The translations under genes were made by a program, and so were the position numbers. This document shows positions 48,382 to 57,557 of a DNA stretch of 64,000 bases, piece after piece. This DNA is from an uncultured Pseudomonadota bacterium. Lineage in GTDB: Bacteria; Pseudomonadota; Gammaproteobacteria; Steroidobacterales; Steroidobacteraceae. A model generated the notes under the pieces. That model was given only the letters and a program-made list of their open reading frames with translations, did no database searches and had not been told where the DNA came from. The stretch covers positions 62,001 to 126,000 of the forward strand of contig CALGVD010000136.1 of NCBI GenBank assembly GCA_937920275.1, read 5' to 3'. Every line of letters starts with the position of its first letter. The first letter of the stretch is position 1.

Positions 48382-49314
48382 ATGTCCGCCAAGCCTGCAT
48401 CCTGCTCGCTTATCCTCCTACTGGCCGCTTTCATGGCCGCTGCGGTCGGTTCGCCCCGGGCGTTGGCGGAGGGGGGCTCTTCAGACCTCGAAGCGCAACT
48501 CAGGGGGCTGATCGTCGGCTTCAAGGGCACGGTGACGTTGCACGCTCGGCATCTCGAGACCGGCGCCGAGGTCGGCATCGAACCCGATAAGCCCGTGCGC
48601 ACGGCCAGCACCATCAAGCTTCCGATCGCCTGTGCGGTGGCGGCGCAGGTGGCCGAAGGTCAGGCCCGCTGGGACGAGCGCCTCACGGTCTCCGCCGCGT
48701 CCAAGGTGTCAGGATCGGGCGTGCTGTCGGAGTTCAGCGACGGTGAGACCATCTCGCTGCGCGATGCGGTCAGGCTGATGATCGTCGTCAGCGATAACAC
48801 CGCCACCAACCTCGTCCTCGATCGGATCGGTGCCGACGCGGTGAACGATCACATGGACTCGCTCGATCTGCGACGGACGCGCGCCATGCGCAAGATCCGC
48901 GGCGATGGCACGCAGCTCAAGGCAGCCACAGGCTGGAGCCGCGCCGGGCTCGAGCCCGAGAACCAGCGTTTCGGCATCGGCTCATCGACGCCGCGCGAGA
49001 TGACCCGCCTGCTCGGGATGCTGGCCGACGGAAAAGTGGTCGACGAGGCGGCCTCGCGCGACCTGCTCGACACGCTCGAGCGCCAGCAATACAAGGACGG
49101 GATCGGCCGTCAGAGCGGCTCGCTGCGAGTGGCCAGCAAATCAGGTTCGCTCGATGCCTTGCGCAGCGATGTCGGCATCGTCTGGACGCCGCAGGGTCGC
49201 ATCGCCTTGGCGATCACGGTCGATGACATGCCCGGGATCGACTACTCGCCGGACAACGCCGGCAATCTGATCATCTCCCGATTGTCGCAACGGATCATCG
49301 CCGAGCTACGCTGA
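48382..49314 (+). CDS. Class A beta-lactamase-fold serine hydrolase, exported
   Basis: 310 residues. The start at 48382 has AGGAG six bases upstream; the longer open frame runs through the tRNA genes and is not coding. A signal peptide ends near Ala29. The serine-protein catalytic set is S76-x-x-K79, S137-D138-N139 and K253-S254-G255. The Glu166-type general base of true class A beta-lactamases is not seen at the usual distance after SDN; nearest is EPEN near 191. It is probably a penicillin-interacting or peptidase-like periplasmic hydrolase of the beta-lactamase2 family rather than a proven lactamase. Confidence 0.85.
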   Translation: MSAKPASCSLILLLAAFMAAAVGSPRALAEGGSSDLEAQLRGLIVGFKGTVTLHARHLETGAEVGIEPDKPVRTASTIKLPIACAVAAQVAEGQARWDERLTVSAASKVSGSGVLSEFSDGETISLRDAVRLMIVVSDNTATNLVLDRIGADAVNDHMDSLDLRRTRAMRKIRGDGTQLKAATGWSRAGLEPENQRFGIGSSTPREMTRLLGMLADGKVVDEAASRDLLDTLERQQYKDGIGRQSGSLRVASKSGSLDALRSDVGIVWTPQGRIALAITVDDMPGIDYSPDNAGNLIISRLSQRIIAELR

Positions 49315-49881
49315 CGCGGGCGGCGACCAGGCGAACACGGCGCTCGTCCGCGTGCCCGTCAGGCGCTCGCTGCGCGGTGGATCGGTCAACTCGAACTGCA
49401 GCGTGTGGGCCATGTCCGGGAAGACGGACTGCAGAAAGCGCCCCTCGACCGAGAAATCGCCCGCGATCGAGGGGGCGGGTGTCGACTGGTAGAACGCGAG
49501 ATCGTTGCCGAGGAGCTCCGCACCTTCGAGGGTGAGCGGCAAGGCTTTTCCGTCCGGGCCGACCCACTTGATCGCGCGTTCGAGTTCGAGCGCCAGTCGG
49601 GCCCGTCCGGTGGGGCTCGTCGGATCGGCGCCGGCGTCACCGGTGAGCTTCACCAGCGCGCCAGCGGCGTCGTGGAGATGCAGCGTCGTGGTGAATTCCC
49701 ATGTGGCCGCGGCGTCGTTGGCGGCCACTCGGGTGAGCGCGACGCGCGAACGGTGCGCGAACGCCGTCTGCGGGCGGCCGGTCAACGCGAGCACCGCGGC
49801 GGATGACGCGAGAGCGATGAGTGCTTCGCGGCGGCGGCGGGACCTAGGGCCTTCGGCCGGACGGACGAACGGGCGATCCAT
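49306..49881 (-). CDS. DUF6702 family exported protein, partner of the M1 peptidase
   Basis: 191 residues. An Arg-rich N-terminus (RSRRRREAL) followed by an Ala/Leu core looks like a signal, possibly twin-arginine-type, ending near AFAHR. The following beta-rich region fits DUF6702, a family commonly found next to M1 aminopeptidases. Its ATG overlaps the stop of the M1 gene upstream (ATGA), so it is cotranslated with it. The function is unknown; a periplasmic partner of the peptidase is inferred. Confidence 0.8.
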   Translation of the reverse strand: MDRPFVRPAEGPRSRRRREALIALASSAAVLALTGRPQTAFAHRSRVALTRVAANDAAATWEFTTTLHLHDAAGALVKLTGDAGADPTSPTGRARLALELERAIKWVGPDGKALPLTLEGAELLGNDLAFYQSTPAPSIAGDFSVEGRFLQSVFPDMAHTLQFELTDPPRSERLTGTRTSAVFAWSPPASA

Positions 49882-52403
49882 CAGGGCGTGGGTGGGGGTG
49901 CCGCTGGCGCGATCGGCATGGACGAGGTCTCATCGGCCTTCGGGCCGCCCTTCTTGTCATCGACCTTGAGTTCGGCCAAGGCATCGAGCATCTGGTCGCG
50001 TCCGCCGTCGCGGCCGCGGAAGAGTTCGATGCGGCTCGGCACCGCGCGGCGCGGCGTGGCGTTGTTGCGCAGGTCGGCATCCGCGGTCAGATGGCGCGGA
50101 TCGAACTCGACGCTGACCAACCGCTGCTTCTCGATGAAGAGCTTCGTGACTTCGAGCGCATCGTAGCGCCAGACCTCGGCCGGGATCACGGTCTCCCGGG
50201 TCGACCCGTCCGCGAAGGTCAGCTTGAGGGGCAAGGGCGAGACGAGGCCGCCGACATTGCGGAAATCGACGAAGTGGACATGTTCACCCGCCTTGACCGC
50301 CCGATCGAGCACGGTGAGTTCCCAGGGCTTGAGTTTCGCGCGGAAGTCGCGGTATTCGTTGCGGTCCTTGTTGGTCGGGACGAAGCGGTCGTTCTCGTCG
50401 TAAAAATCTTTGAGTTGCGGTCGGCGCTCGACACGGGTTGTGCGGCCTTCCGCGCGGTCGCGGGCGGCCGTCTCGGAGGGCGGGTATTGACCGTCCCAGG
50501 CCTGTCGCTTGAGCGGGAACTCGATGTCAGGGTCCTGGCTCGAGACCTGGTAACTGCGGATCTCGCCGACCTCGATGTCGACATGGTCCGTGCCATAGAA
50601 CCAGCCGCGCCAGAACCAGTCGAGGTCGACCGCCGAAGCGTCCTCCATGGTGCGGAAGAAATCCGCCGGTGTCGGGCGCTTGAACTTCCAACGCGTCGAA
50701 TACTCGCGGAATGCGTGGTCGAACAGCTCGCGACCCATCACGAGCTCTCGGAGGACCGCGAGCGCCGCTGCGGGCTTGCTATAGGCATTGGGCCCGAACT
50801 GCACGATGGTGTCCGACTGCGTCATGATCGGCACTTGGTTCGTGGAGCGCATGTAGCCCGGGATATCGGCGAGCACATTGGTGTGATCGCCGAACGCAGG
50901 GAAACGGGCGTCCCATTCGATCTCGGCGAGATACTCGAGGAAGGTGTTCAGCCCCTCGTCCATCCAGGTCCACTGGCGCTCGTCGCTGTTGACGATCATC
51001 GGGAAATAGATGTGCCCGATCTCGTGGATGATCACGCCGATCAAGCCGTACTTGGTGCTGCGGGAATAGGTGATCTTGCCGGTCTTCTCATCCGGTGTCG
51101 GACGGTAACCGTTGAAGGTGATCATCGGATATTCCATGCCGCCCCGTTCCCAGCTGTTGACCGAGATCGCGACCGGGTAGGGGTAGGCGAAGGAATAACG
51201 CGAGTAGACCTCCATGGTGTGCACCACGGCCTCGGTCGAATATTTCGACCAGATGGGTTCGGCTTCGTTCGGGTAGAACGACATCGCCATGACCAACGGC
51301 ATGGCCGAGTCCTTCTGGCGGTGGCCCATCGCGTCCCAGATGTATTTGCGTGAGCTCGCCCAGGCGAAGTCGCGGACGTTCGCGGCCTTGAACCGCCAGG
51401 TACGCATCGCAGTGGTGCCTTCGGCCTCGTTGGCGAGCGCCTCGGCGGGGGTGACGATGAACACGGGCCGATCCGCCGACTCGGCCTGCTTCAGGCGCGC
51501 GCGCTGCGTCGGCGTCAGCACGGCATCGGGGTTCTGCAGCACGCCGGTGGAGGCGACGATGTGGTCGGCAGGCACGGTCAGTTCAACATCGTAGTCGCCG
51601 AACTCCAGGGTGAACTCGCCGCGACCCAGGAACTGCTTGTGCTGCCAACCGGTGTAGTCGGTGTAGGCCGCGAGCCTAGGGAACCACTGCGCCAGAAAAT
51701 ACTGGTAGGTGTCGTTCTTCGGGAAGTGCTCGTAACCGCTGCGGGCGCCGACCGGCGCCTCATCGACGATGTTGAAGGCGAAGTCGAAGCTGAACTGGAC
51801 GGACTGCCCGGGTCGTAACGGCTGCGGCAGGTCGATGCGCAGCATGGTGTCGTTGATGGTGGTCTTCAGGGCCCGTCCCGAGCTGTCGCGGATCGGCCCC
51901 ATCTCATAGCCGTACTCGCGGTCCTCGAAGGCTTGGTGCCGGCGCATCGCGGCGAAGCTCAGGCTGTCGCCGGTGCCGGCGGAATCACGACGGGTACCTG
52001 CATTGGCTGCGACTTCGCTGCGGCGGGCGATCGACTCGTCGCTGAAGATGTTCTGGTCGAGCTGCAGCCAAAGATAGCTGAGCGCATCCGGTGAGCGGTT
52101 GGTGTAGGTGATCGTCTGCGTTGCGGTGATGCGGTGCCGCTGCTCGTCGAGGCGGGCCTTGATCCGATAGTCCGCGCGCTGCTGCCAATAGGCCGGTCCC
52201 GGCGCGCCTGAGGCGCTGCGGGTGGTGCCCGGGGTCGGCAGCAAGGTCTCCAATTGGGCGAACCGCTGGTCGGGGTTACCGGGCATCCCTTTTCCATTAC
52301 TGGCGCCATTGTTGGCGCCGTTGTCGGCAGCCGACGCGGCAAGCGCGAGTGAGGCGAGGGCGAGGGCGAGGAGGGTGGGGATCCGGGAGAAGATGCTCAT
52401 CAT
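49881..52403 (-). CDS. M1 family metallopeptidase, periplasmic
   Basis: 840 residues. Signal peptide at 1-26. The zinc site HEIGH (about residue 459) with the third ligand Glu in DEGLNTFLEYL follows the family's spacing, and GGMEYPM near 415 stands for the GAMEN exopeptidase motif. The long N-terminal domain is beta-rich, and the C-terminal extension beyond about 560 is typical of larger bacterial M1 proteins. It probably trims periplasmic peptides. Divergent from the sugar dehydrogenase with only 27 bases between starts. Confidence 0.92.
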   Translation of the reverse strand: MMSIFSRIPTLLALALASLALAASAADNGANNGASNGKGMPGNPDQRFAQLETLLPTPGTTRSASGAPGPAYWQQRADYRIKARLDEQRHRITATQTITYTNRSPDALSYLWLQLDQNIFSDESIARRSEVAANAGTRRDSAGTGDSLSFAAMRRHQAFEDREYGYEMGPIRDSSGRALKTTINDTMLRIDLPQPLRPGQSVQFSFDFAFNIVDEAPVGARSGYEHFPKNDTYQYFLAQWFPRLAAYTDYTGWQHKQFLGRGEFTLEFGDYDVELTVPADHIVASTGVLQNPDAVLTPTQRARLKQAESADRPVFIVTPAEALANEAEGTTAMRTWRFKAANVRDFAWASSRKYIWDAMGHRQKDSAMPLVMAMSFYPNEAEPIWSKYSTEAVVHTMEVYSRYSFAYPYPVAISVNSWERGGMEYPMITFNGYRPTPDEKTGKITYSRSTKYGLIGVIIHEIGHIYFPMIVNSDERQWTWMDEGLNTFLEYLAEIEWDARFPAFGDHTNVLADIPGYMRSTNQVPIMTQSDTIVQFGPNAYSKPAAALAVLRELVMGRELFDHAFREYSTRWKFKRPTPADFFRTMEDASAVDLDWFWRGWFYGTDHVDIEVGEIRSYQVSSQDPDIEFPLKRQAWDGQYPPSETAARDRAEGRTTRVERRPQLKDFYDENDRFVPTNKDRNEYRDFRAKLKPWELTVLDRAVKAGEHVHFVDFRNVGGLVSPLPLKLTFADGSTRETVIPAEVWRYDALEVTKLFIEKQRLVSVEFDPRHLTADADLRNNATPRRAVPSRIELFRGRDGGRDQMLDALAELKVDDKKGGPKADETSSMPIAPAAPPPTP

Positions 52404-52430
52404 CCAGAGTTTAAGGCGATAATCGACCCC

Positions 52431-53666
52431 ATGGCAGTCCTTCGTCGGCGTTTCGTGCGCTATTTTGTCTACGCTGCGGTCGGGCTCGCCGTCGCGGCGA
52501 TCGCTTACTTCGTCTACCTCGTGTGGGGCGGGGGCGTGGCGCTCTCGGACCGCGCGATGTTGTGGCGCATGTTGCGCGGCGGCGGCATCGAGGCGCCCGC
52601 TGAGGCGGTCGTCGCCCGGCAGTTGCGGGTCCCGCCCGGTTATAGCGTCTCGCGTTTTGCGGCCGAGCTGCCGAGTGTGCGCATGATGGCCTCAAGCGCG
52701 ACGGGCGATGTCATCGTCGCCCAGCCACGCGGCGGGCTCGTCGTACTGCTCGAGCGCGATGCCGACGGAGATGGACGGTCCGACGGTCGTCGCACGCTGT
52801 TCTCCGGGCTGGACCGCCCGAACGGTGTCGATCTGCACGACGGATGGCTGTACATCGCCGAGGCGACCCGGATCTCCCGGGTGCGATTCGATGCGGATAC
52901 CCGCGCCACGAGCGGCGCGTTGCAGCCGCTGGTCGCGGGGCTCGGTGGTGAGGGCAATCATTGGCGCAAGACGGCACGCGTCGGGCCGGATGGACGGCTC
53001 TATGTCGGGTCCGGCTCCACCTGCAACGTCTGTCTCGAGACCGACCCACAACGGGCCACGCTCTGGGTCTACGCCGCCGACGGGTCGGCGGGCAGCGAGT
53101 ACGCGACGGGTCTGCGCAACCCGACCGGGTTCGATTGGGCGCCCTGGGATGACGGATTGCATGCGACCGAGAACGGCCGCGATCTCATGGGGGACGACAT
53201 CCCGCCCGATGAACTCAACCGCATCGAGCAGGGAGGCTTTTACGGCTGGCCGTTCGTACATGGGATCGACATCGTCGACCCGGAGTTCGGGGCCGGACAA
53301 ACAGCGCGGATCGCCGAAGCCCGCAAACCGGTGCATGCCTTCCGCGCCCATAACGCACCGCTCGGCATGCGATTCCTGAGGAATCCCGCACACCTTGACC
53401 TTGGCGCGCGCGTCGCGTTGGTGGCGCTCCATGGCTCCTGGAACCGCAGCGTGCCCGATGGCTATGCCGTCGTCTCGCTGCATTGGACCGAAGACGGGCG
53501 TATCGAAGAGCGCCCGTTCCTCGCGGGTTTCCGTGGCGACACCGGACTCATCGGCCGTCCGGTCGATGTGATCGAGAGTCCCGACGGCGAGGTCTATGTG
53601 TCCGACGACTACGCGGGCGTCGTCTATCGTGTCAGTCCGCCGAGGCCGCCGACGCCGAGCGGTTGA
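52431..53666 (+). CDS. PQQ-dependent sugar dehydrogenase/sorbosone dehydrogenase-like beta-propeller
   Basis: 411 residues. An N-terminal membrane anchor (about 10-30) precedes a six-bladed propeller of the soluble glucose/sorbosone dehydrogenase type, with VPPGYSVSRFA, GLDRPNGVDLHDGWLYIAEAT, RVGPDGRLYVGSGSTCNVC and YATGLRNPTGFDW in order. The reaction is probably PQQ-linked oxidation of a sugar or polyol in the periplasm, substrate unknown. A GATAAT hexamer ends seven bases before the ATG. The 3' end overlaps the convergent esterase by 35 bases. Confidence 0.88.
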   Translation: MAVLRRRFVRYFVYAAVGLAVAAIAYFVYLVWGGGVALSDRAMLWRMLRGGGIEAPAEAVVARQLRVPPGYSVSRFAAELPSVRMMASSATGDVIVAQPRGGLVVLLERDADGDGRSDGRRTLFSGLDRPNGVDLHDGWLYIAEATRISRVRFDADTRATSGALQPLVAGLGGEGNHWRKTARVGPDGRLYVGSGSTCNVCLETDPQRATLWVYAADGSAGSEYATGLRNPTGFDWAPWDDGLHATENGRDLMGDDIPPDELNRIEQGGFYGWPFVHGIDIVDPEFGAGQTARIAEARKPVHAFRAHNAPLGMRFLRNPAHLDLGARVALVALHGSWNRSVPDGYAVVSLHWTEDGRIEERPFLAGFRGDTGLIGRPVDVIESPDGEVYVSDDYAGVVYRVSPPRPPTPSG

Positions 53667-55470
53667 GCCGCTCGCCCGGGCATTGGCCAGCGGCGAAGCG
53701 TTGGTAGGCCGTGTCCGCCCAGGCATCGCGCCGGGCTGTGAAGGTCTCGCGGAACAGTTCGCAGCGCGCCGCCACGGCGATGGGTTCGGCCTCCATCTGT
53801 CCCACGAGGCTCTCGCGTGAGACCCGCTCGTCGGTCATTCGGCTCCCGCCGTCCGCAGGCGTGTCGAACACCATCAGACGCCGTGCGTCCGACGGCTCAT
53901 CCGACCAAGGCAGCCACGCGATGGCCGGATCATCGATGGCCTTACCGGGGTCGCCCGTCCGGGCGAACTCCGCCCAGAACCGCATCATCTTTGCGCTGAG
54001 CGCAAGGCGCTCCTTCTCGTTGCGCTCGTGGAACAGGATGCCGGACTGCGGGCCGACATCGAAGTGCCCAAGCACGAAGGGGATTTCGAGGCCGTGCGAG
54101 GCGCCGAGGATGCGTGAGAGATCGACGACACCATACGCTCGGCCTTGTTCATCCCAATCCCAGCGATAGGCGAACACCGGCGCACCGTGTCGGGAGAGCA
54201 GGCTCGCCAGATCATCGACACCGTCGGCTTTCCAAAGGGCCGAGCGATAGCGCGCGAGGCGGTCGTACGCCTCCGGGTCGCGCAGTCCGACCGGCGTACC
54301 GGCGACCGTACGCACCAGCCGTGGGTCGAATGCCATGAAGGTCTTGTTCTCGTCGCGGTTGGAGCCGACGATCATGGGGACATCGGTGTGCGTGGCGGGG
54401 TCGGCGAGCGAGTCGCGAAGCGCGCCGGCTCGATGCACCACGCCGTCCGCGAACACCGACACGAACGGATCGTAGCCCCCACGGGTGTCGCCACGGATCG
54501 CCTCGTAGGCCACCCAAGGATCCGCTTCCCGCAGAAGCGCAGCGGCTTCGACCGGCGTGAGGCGGCGCGCGAGTGCTTCCGCTGCTGCGGCATCGGCGGC
54601 TTTGCCCGACGCGACGAGCAGCCGCTGCAAGGCCGCGGTGCTGCCGCCTGGACCCTCCGGGCTCGGGGCTGGCGCGAGCCCATAGGCGTTGCTCTGCACG
54701 ATCAACTTGTGGAACAGGCCCTTGGCCGACGGCGCTACCGCCAGCACCAGCGTATTGGTCGCACCCGCTGATTGGCCGAACACGGTGACATTGCCCGGAT
54801 CGCCGCCGAAAGCGGCCGCGTTGCGCTGCACCCAGCGCAAGGCTTCGTGGGTATCGAGATTGCCGAAATTACCGGAACGCTCGAGCGGATCCGAAGTGGA
54901 GCCCTCCGGCGGCACGAACCAACCCATCGGCCCGAGGCGATAGTTGATCATCACGACGAGGACATCTTCGCGCGCGGCGAGGGCGCCGCCCTCCCAGACC
55001 GAGGCGGCACCGATGGTATTGCCGCCGCCGTGGATCCAGACCATCACGGGGAGCTTCCTGCCGGCCGATTGGGTCGGCGTGAGCTTCGGCGCATAGACAT
55101 TCAGGTAGAGACAGTCCTCGCTCCCTTGGCGTGATCCCGCGGGGCCGATCCCACCCAGCGGGGATCCGTACTGAAGGCAGGGCTCACCCGGCAGCAATGC
55201 ACTGCGCGTCCCCGCCCATGCGGTCGGCGGGCGCGGCGCACGCCAGCGAAGGTCACCGACCGGGGGTGCGGCGAAGGGGAGTCCGAGCCAACTATGGCCG
55301 CCGAACGGGTTGGCGTAGCCGAGCACGGCGCCCGTATCGAGCGTGCGCAGTGTGTCAGGGTCCCCGGGTGCGCGGTCTTCGCGGGACGGCGGATTGCTGC
55401 AAGCCGAGAGGGTCAGGAGCGCCAACAAGGCAGCGGCGACAGACCACGGGTGGCGCGGAAGGCTTGGCAT
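53632..55470 (-). CDS. Type B carboxylesterase lipoprotein
   Basis: 612 residues from the ATG at 55470. An N-terminal lipobox (LSAC, Cys24) indicates a lipoprotein anchored in the membrane. The carboxylesterase family segments EDCLYLNVYAP, VWIHGGGN (oxyanion hole) and the nucleophile elbow GQSAGA with Ser near 232 are present; the acid and His follow near the middle and end (SNRDENKTFM, LGASHG). It hydrolyses esters of unknown type outside the cytoplasm. The start lies 45 bases after the tRNA-Leu on the same strand. Confidence 0.92.
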   Translation of the reverse strand: MPSLPRHPWSVAAALLALLTLSACSNPPSREDRAPGDPDTLRTLDTGAVLGYANPFGGHSWLGLPFAAPPVGDLRWRAPRPPTAWAGTRSALLPGEPCLQYGSPLGGIGPAGSRQGSEDCLYLNVYAPKLTPTQSAGRKLPVMVWIHGGGNTIGAASVWEGGALAAREDVLVVMINYRLGPMGWFVPPEGSTSDPLERSGNFGNLDTHEALRWVQRNAAAFGGDPGNVTVFGQSAGATNTLVLAVAPSAKGLFHKLIVQSNAYGLAPAPSPEGPGGSTAALQRLLVASGKAADAAAAEALARRLTPVEAAALLREADPWVAYEAIRGDTRGGYDPFVSVFADGVVHRAGALRDSLADPATHTDVPMIVGSNRDENKTFMAFDPRLVRTVAGTPVGLRDPEAYDRLARYRSALWKADGVDDLASLLSRHGAPVFAYRWDWDEQGRAYGVVDLSRILGASHGLEIPFVLGHFDVGPQSGILFHERNEKERLALSAKMMRFWAEFARTGDPGKAIDDPAIAWLPWSDEPSDARRLMVFDTPADGGSRMTDERVSRESLVGQMEAEPIAVAARCELFRETFTARRDAWADTAYQRFAAGQCPGERLNRSASAASAD

Positions 55471-55514
55471 CGTCACGTGGGGATCCCTCGATCGATAAAA
55501 ACCAACGATAAAGA

Positions 55515-55601
55515 TGGTGCCCCGGGCCGGAATCGAACCAGCACGGCCGTTAGGCCGACGGATTTTAAGTCCGTTGCGTCTACCAGTTTCGCCACCGGGG
55601 C
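55515..55601 (-). tRNA. leuZ: tRNA-Leu (TAA)
   Basis: An 87-base class II tRNA with a long variable arm. Acceptor GCCCCGG at the 55601 end pairs with CCGGGGC, the anticodon loop CTTAAAA gives TAA, the T arm is GGTTCGATTCC and CCA is encoded at 55515-55517. In E. coli this isoacceptor (leuZ) directly follows cysT; here it lies 7 kb away in the opposite orientation. Confidence 0.96.
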
Positions 55602-55637
55602 TCAGCCGCCTACCGACCATTCCGGCCGGTCAGCGTA

Positions 55638-56153
55638 TCACTCCTTGTCCGTGTTCAGGCGTACCCCAGCGACCGTATTCTCGGCGACCCGCAGCGCGAT
55701 ATCGGGGGTCCGGCCGCGCTTTTTGATGAGGACATCCTCGCCATCGTCGACCTCGACATGGAATCGCTTGCTGTCGAGCTGCGCCTTGAGCGCATCGCGG
55801 ATCGCGCGTGCGACGGCGTTTTCGCCGGTGCCCTTGACGATCGCTACCGTGACTTCCTGGTGGGCTTCGCCTTTGGGGGTGAGGTGCAGGACCACTCGGC
55901 CATCGCTGTCGGCACCACCGCTGCATTCGAGCCGCCACTTGTTCGAGTAGTCCGAGAGGTCGGGCACGATGGCATCGATGCCGGCCCCTGCCACTTTCGC
56001 GACCGCGCCGATGCCTGCACCGGCCACCGCGACGGCGCCGGTCGTGACGACGGCCGCGGCACAGCCGCTGAGCGCGACCAGGGCGGCGAGGGTCGCAAGG
56101 ATCTTGACGGCACGGAAGGGCGCAACAGGGCCGGTCGAAAGAGGGTGGGTCAT
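55638..56153 (-). CDS. DUF3568-like lipoprotein
   Basis: 171 residues from the ATG at 56153; two in-frame ATGs lie upstream (56162 and 56183). A signal with lipobox LSGC (about residues 28-31) and a Gly/Ala-rich hydrophobic stretch follow. The rest is a small alpha/beta region with ECSGGADSDGRVVL, which I place near DUF3568-type periplasmic lipoproteins with moderate confidence. Function unknown. Divergent from ccmA with a 100-base gap. Confidence 0.7.
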   Translation of the reverse strand: MTHPLSTGPVAPFRAVKILATLAALVALSGCAAAVVTTGAVAVAGAGIGAVAKVAGAGIDAIVPDLSDYSNKWRLECSGGADSDGRVVLHLTPKGEAHQEVTVAIVKGTGENAVARAIRDALKAQLDSKRFHVEVDDGEDVLIKKRGRTPDIALRVAENTVAGVRLNTDKE

Positions 56154-56253
56154 GGTGGGCATTCCTAATTCAAAGGGGGGCAAAACCCTATGTTACGCTT
56201 CGCACCTCAGAACCGGTATCCGCCTGTTCCGCCCTCGACGGCCCGATAACAAA

Positions 56254-56886
56254 GTGCTTGAAGTCATCGATCTGACCCTTTGTCGCGGTGCACGCCCAGT
56301 CCTCGCCGGGCTGCACTTCGCCGTCGCACCAAGCCGCTGCCTTCAAGTACTCGGCGCCAACGGCAGCGGCAAGACCACATTGCTCCGAGCCCTGTGCGGG
56401 CTGCTTGAGATCGAGGGTGGGACGCTGCGATGGAAGGGCAGCACGGTTGAACCACGATCGCCCGAGTTCCAGAGAGACCTCGTCTATCTCGGGCATGATC
56501 CCCCGCTCAAGGGTGACCTCAGCGTCGCCGAGAACCTGCGGTTCGCGGCTGTGATGCGCGGGGTATCCCGTGTACGACGGGGCGAGGCGGTGTCCGCCGC
56601 ATTGCTTGCCGCCGACGCGTCCCGTTTCGCTGACCGTCTCGCCCGCAGCCTGTCGGCTGGGCAGCGACGCCGGGTGGCGCTCGCATTGCTGTGCCTCGCG
56701 CCTGCGCCGATCTGGTTGCTCGATGAGCCGGTGACGCACCTCGATGCGACAGGCTTGGCCTTGGTCACCCGCTTGATCGAGGGGCATCTGCAGGGGGGCG
56801 GTCTCGTGATCGCCGCCACCCATCAAGACCTCGGCTTGCCGTCGCAGGCACGCGACGAACTTGTGCTGTCTCGCAGGGCGGCATGA
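56254..56886 (+). CDS. ccmA: Heme exporter ATP-binding protein CcmA
   Basis: 210 residues from a GTG at 56254, the first start that gives the normal N-terminus of the ATPase; the frame upstream is antisense to the lipoprotein. Walker A GANGSGKT is at 34-41, the ABC signature LSAGQRRRV near 122-130 and Walker B LLDEP follows. With CcmB and CcmC it forms the transporter that releases holo-CcmE. First gene of an eight- to nine-gene ccm operon; no strong promoter is visible in the short upstream gap. Confidence 0.95.
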   Translation: MLEVIDLTLCRGARPVLAGLHFAVAPSRCLQVLGANGSGKTTLLRALCGLLEIEGGTLRWKGSTVEPRSPEFQRDLVYLGHDPPLKGDLSVAENLRFAAVMRGVSRVRRGEAVSAALLAADASRFADRLARSLSAGQRRRVALALLCLAPAPIWLLDEPVTHLDATGLALVTRLIEGHLQGGGLVIAATHQDLGLPSQARDELVLSRRAA

Positions 56887-57548
56887 GCGCCTGGGCCGGC
56901 GTGCTGTGGCGCGATCTGCGGCTCGCTTTGCGTCGGCCTGGGCAAGTGGTGCATCCACTCGCGTTCTTCGCGGTCGTCGCGCTGCTGTTCACCCTCGGCT
57001 ATACCCCTGAACTTGGCAAGTTGCGGCAGATCGCGCCCGGGGTGCTCTGGGTGGGGGCGCTGCTGGCCTCCCAATTGTCCTTGGACGGGCTGTTCCGAGA
57101 GGACGCCGAGGACGGGACGCTCGAGCAGATGGTGTTGTCCGGCCAGCCCCTGGCCGCCTTGGTGCTCGGCAAGACGGCCGCCCATTGGGTGATCACCGGC
57201 TTGCCGCTCACCCTGATGGCGCCGGTGGTGGGCTTCGCCTTGGGGGTCCCCGTGGCGGCGATGCCCGGCATCCTCTGCGCCTTGGCCTTGGGCACGGTAA
57301 GCTTGAGCCTGATCGGTGCGATGGGCGCATCGCTGACCCTCGGGGTCCGCCGGGGCGGGGTGCTGCTCTCTTTGCTGACGCTCCCGCTCGCAGTGCCGGT
57401 TTTGATTTTTGGCGCGCGTGCGACGGAACTCGCCATCGCCGGGGAAGGTCTCATCGGAGTCCTTTATCTGCTCGGGTCGCTCGCCGTGCTGGCCCTGACT
57501 CTCGCGCCACTGGCGGCTGCCGCCGCGGTGCGCATCGGACTGGAGTGA
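56883..57548 (+). CDS. ccmB: Heme exporter membrane protein CcmB
   Basis: 221 residues with six membrane helices. The N-terminal WRDLRLALRRPGQVVHPLAFFAVV and the LFREDAEDGTLEQM segment (about 69-82) are family hallmarks. Membrane component of CcmAB(C)D. It starts within the ccmA stop (ATGA). Confidence 0.95.
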   Translation: MSAWAGVLWRDLRLALRRPGQVVHPLAFFAVVALLFTLGYTPELGKLRQIAPGVLWVGALLASQLSLDGLFREDAEDGTLEQMVLSGQPLAALVLGKTAAHWVITGLPLTLMAPVVGFALGVPVAAMPGILCALALGTVSLSLIGAMGASLTLGVRRGGVLLSLLTLPLAVPVLIFGARATELAIAGEGLIGVLYLLGSLAVLALTLAPLAAAAAVRIGLE

Positions 57549-57557
57549 CTTCGACGC

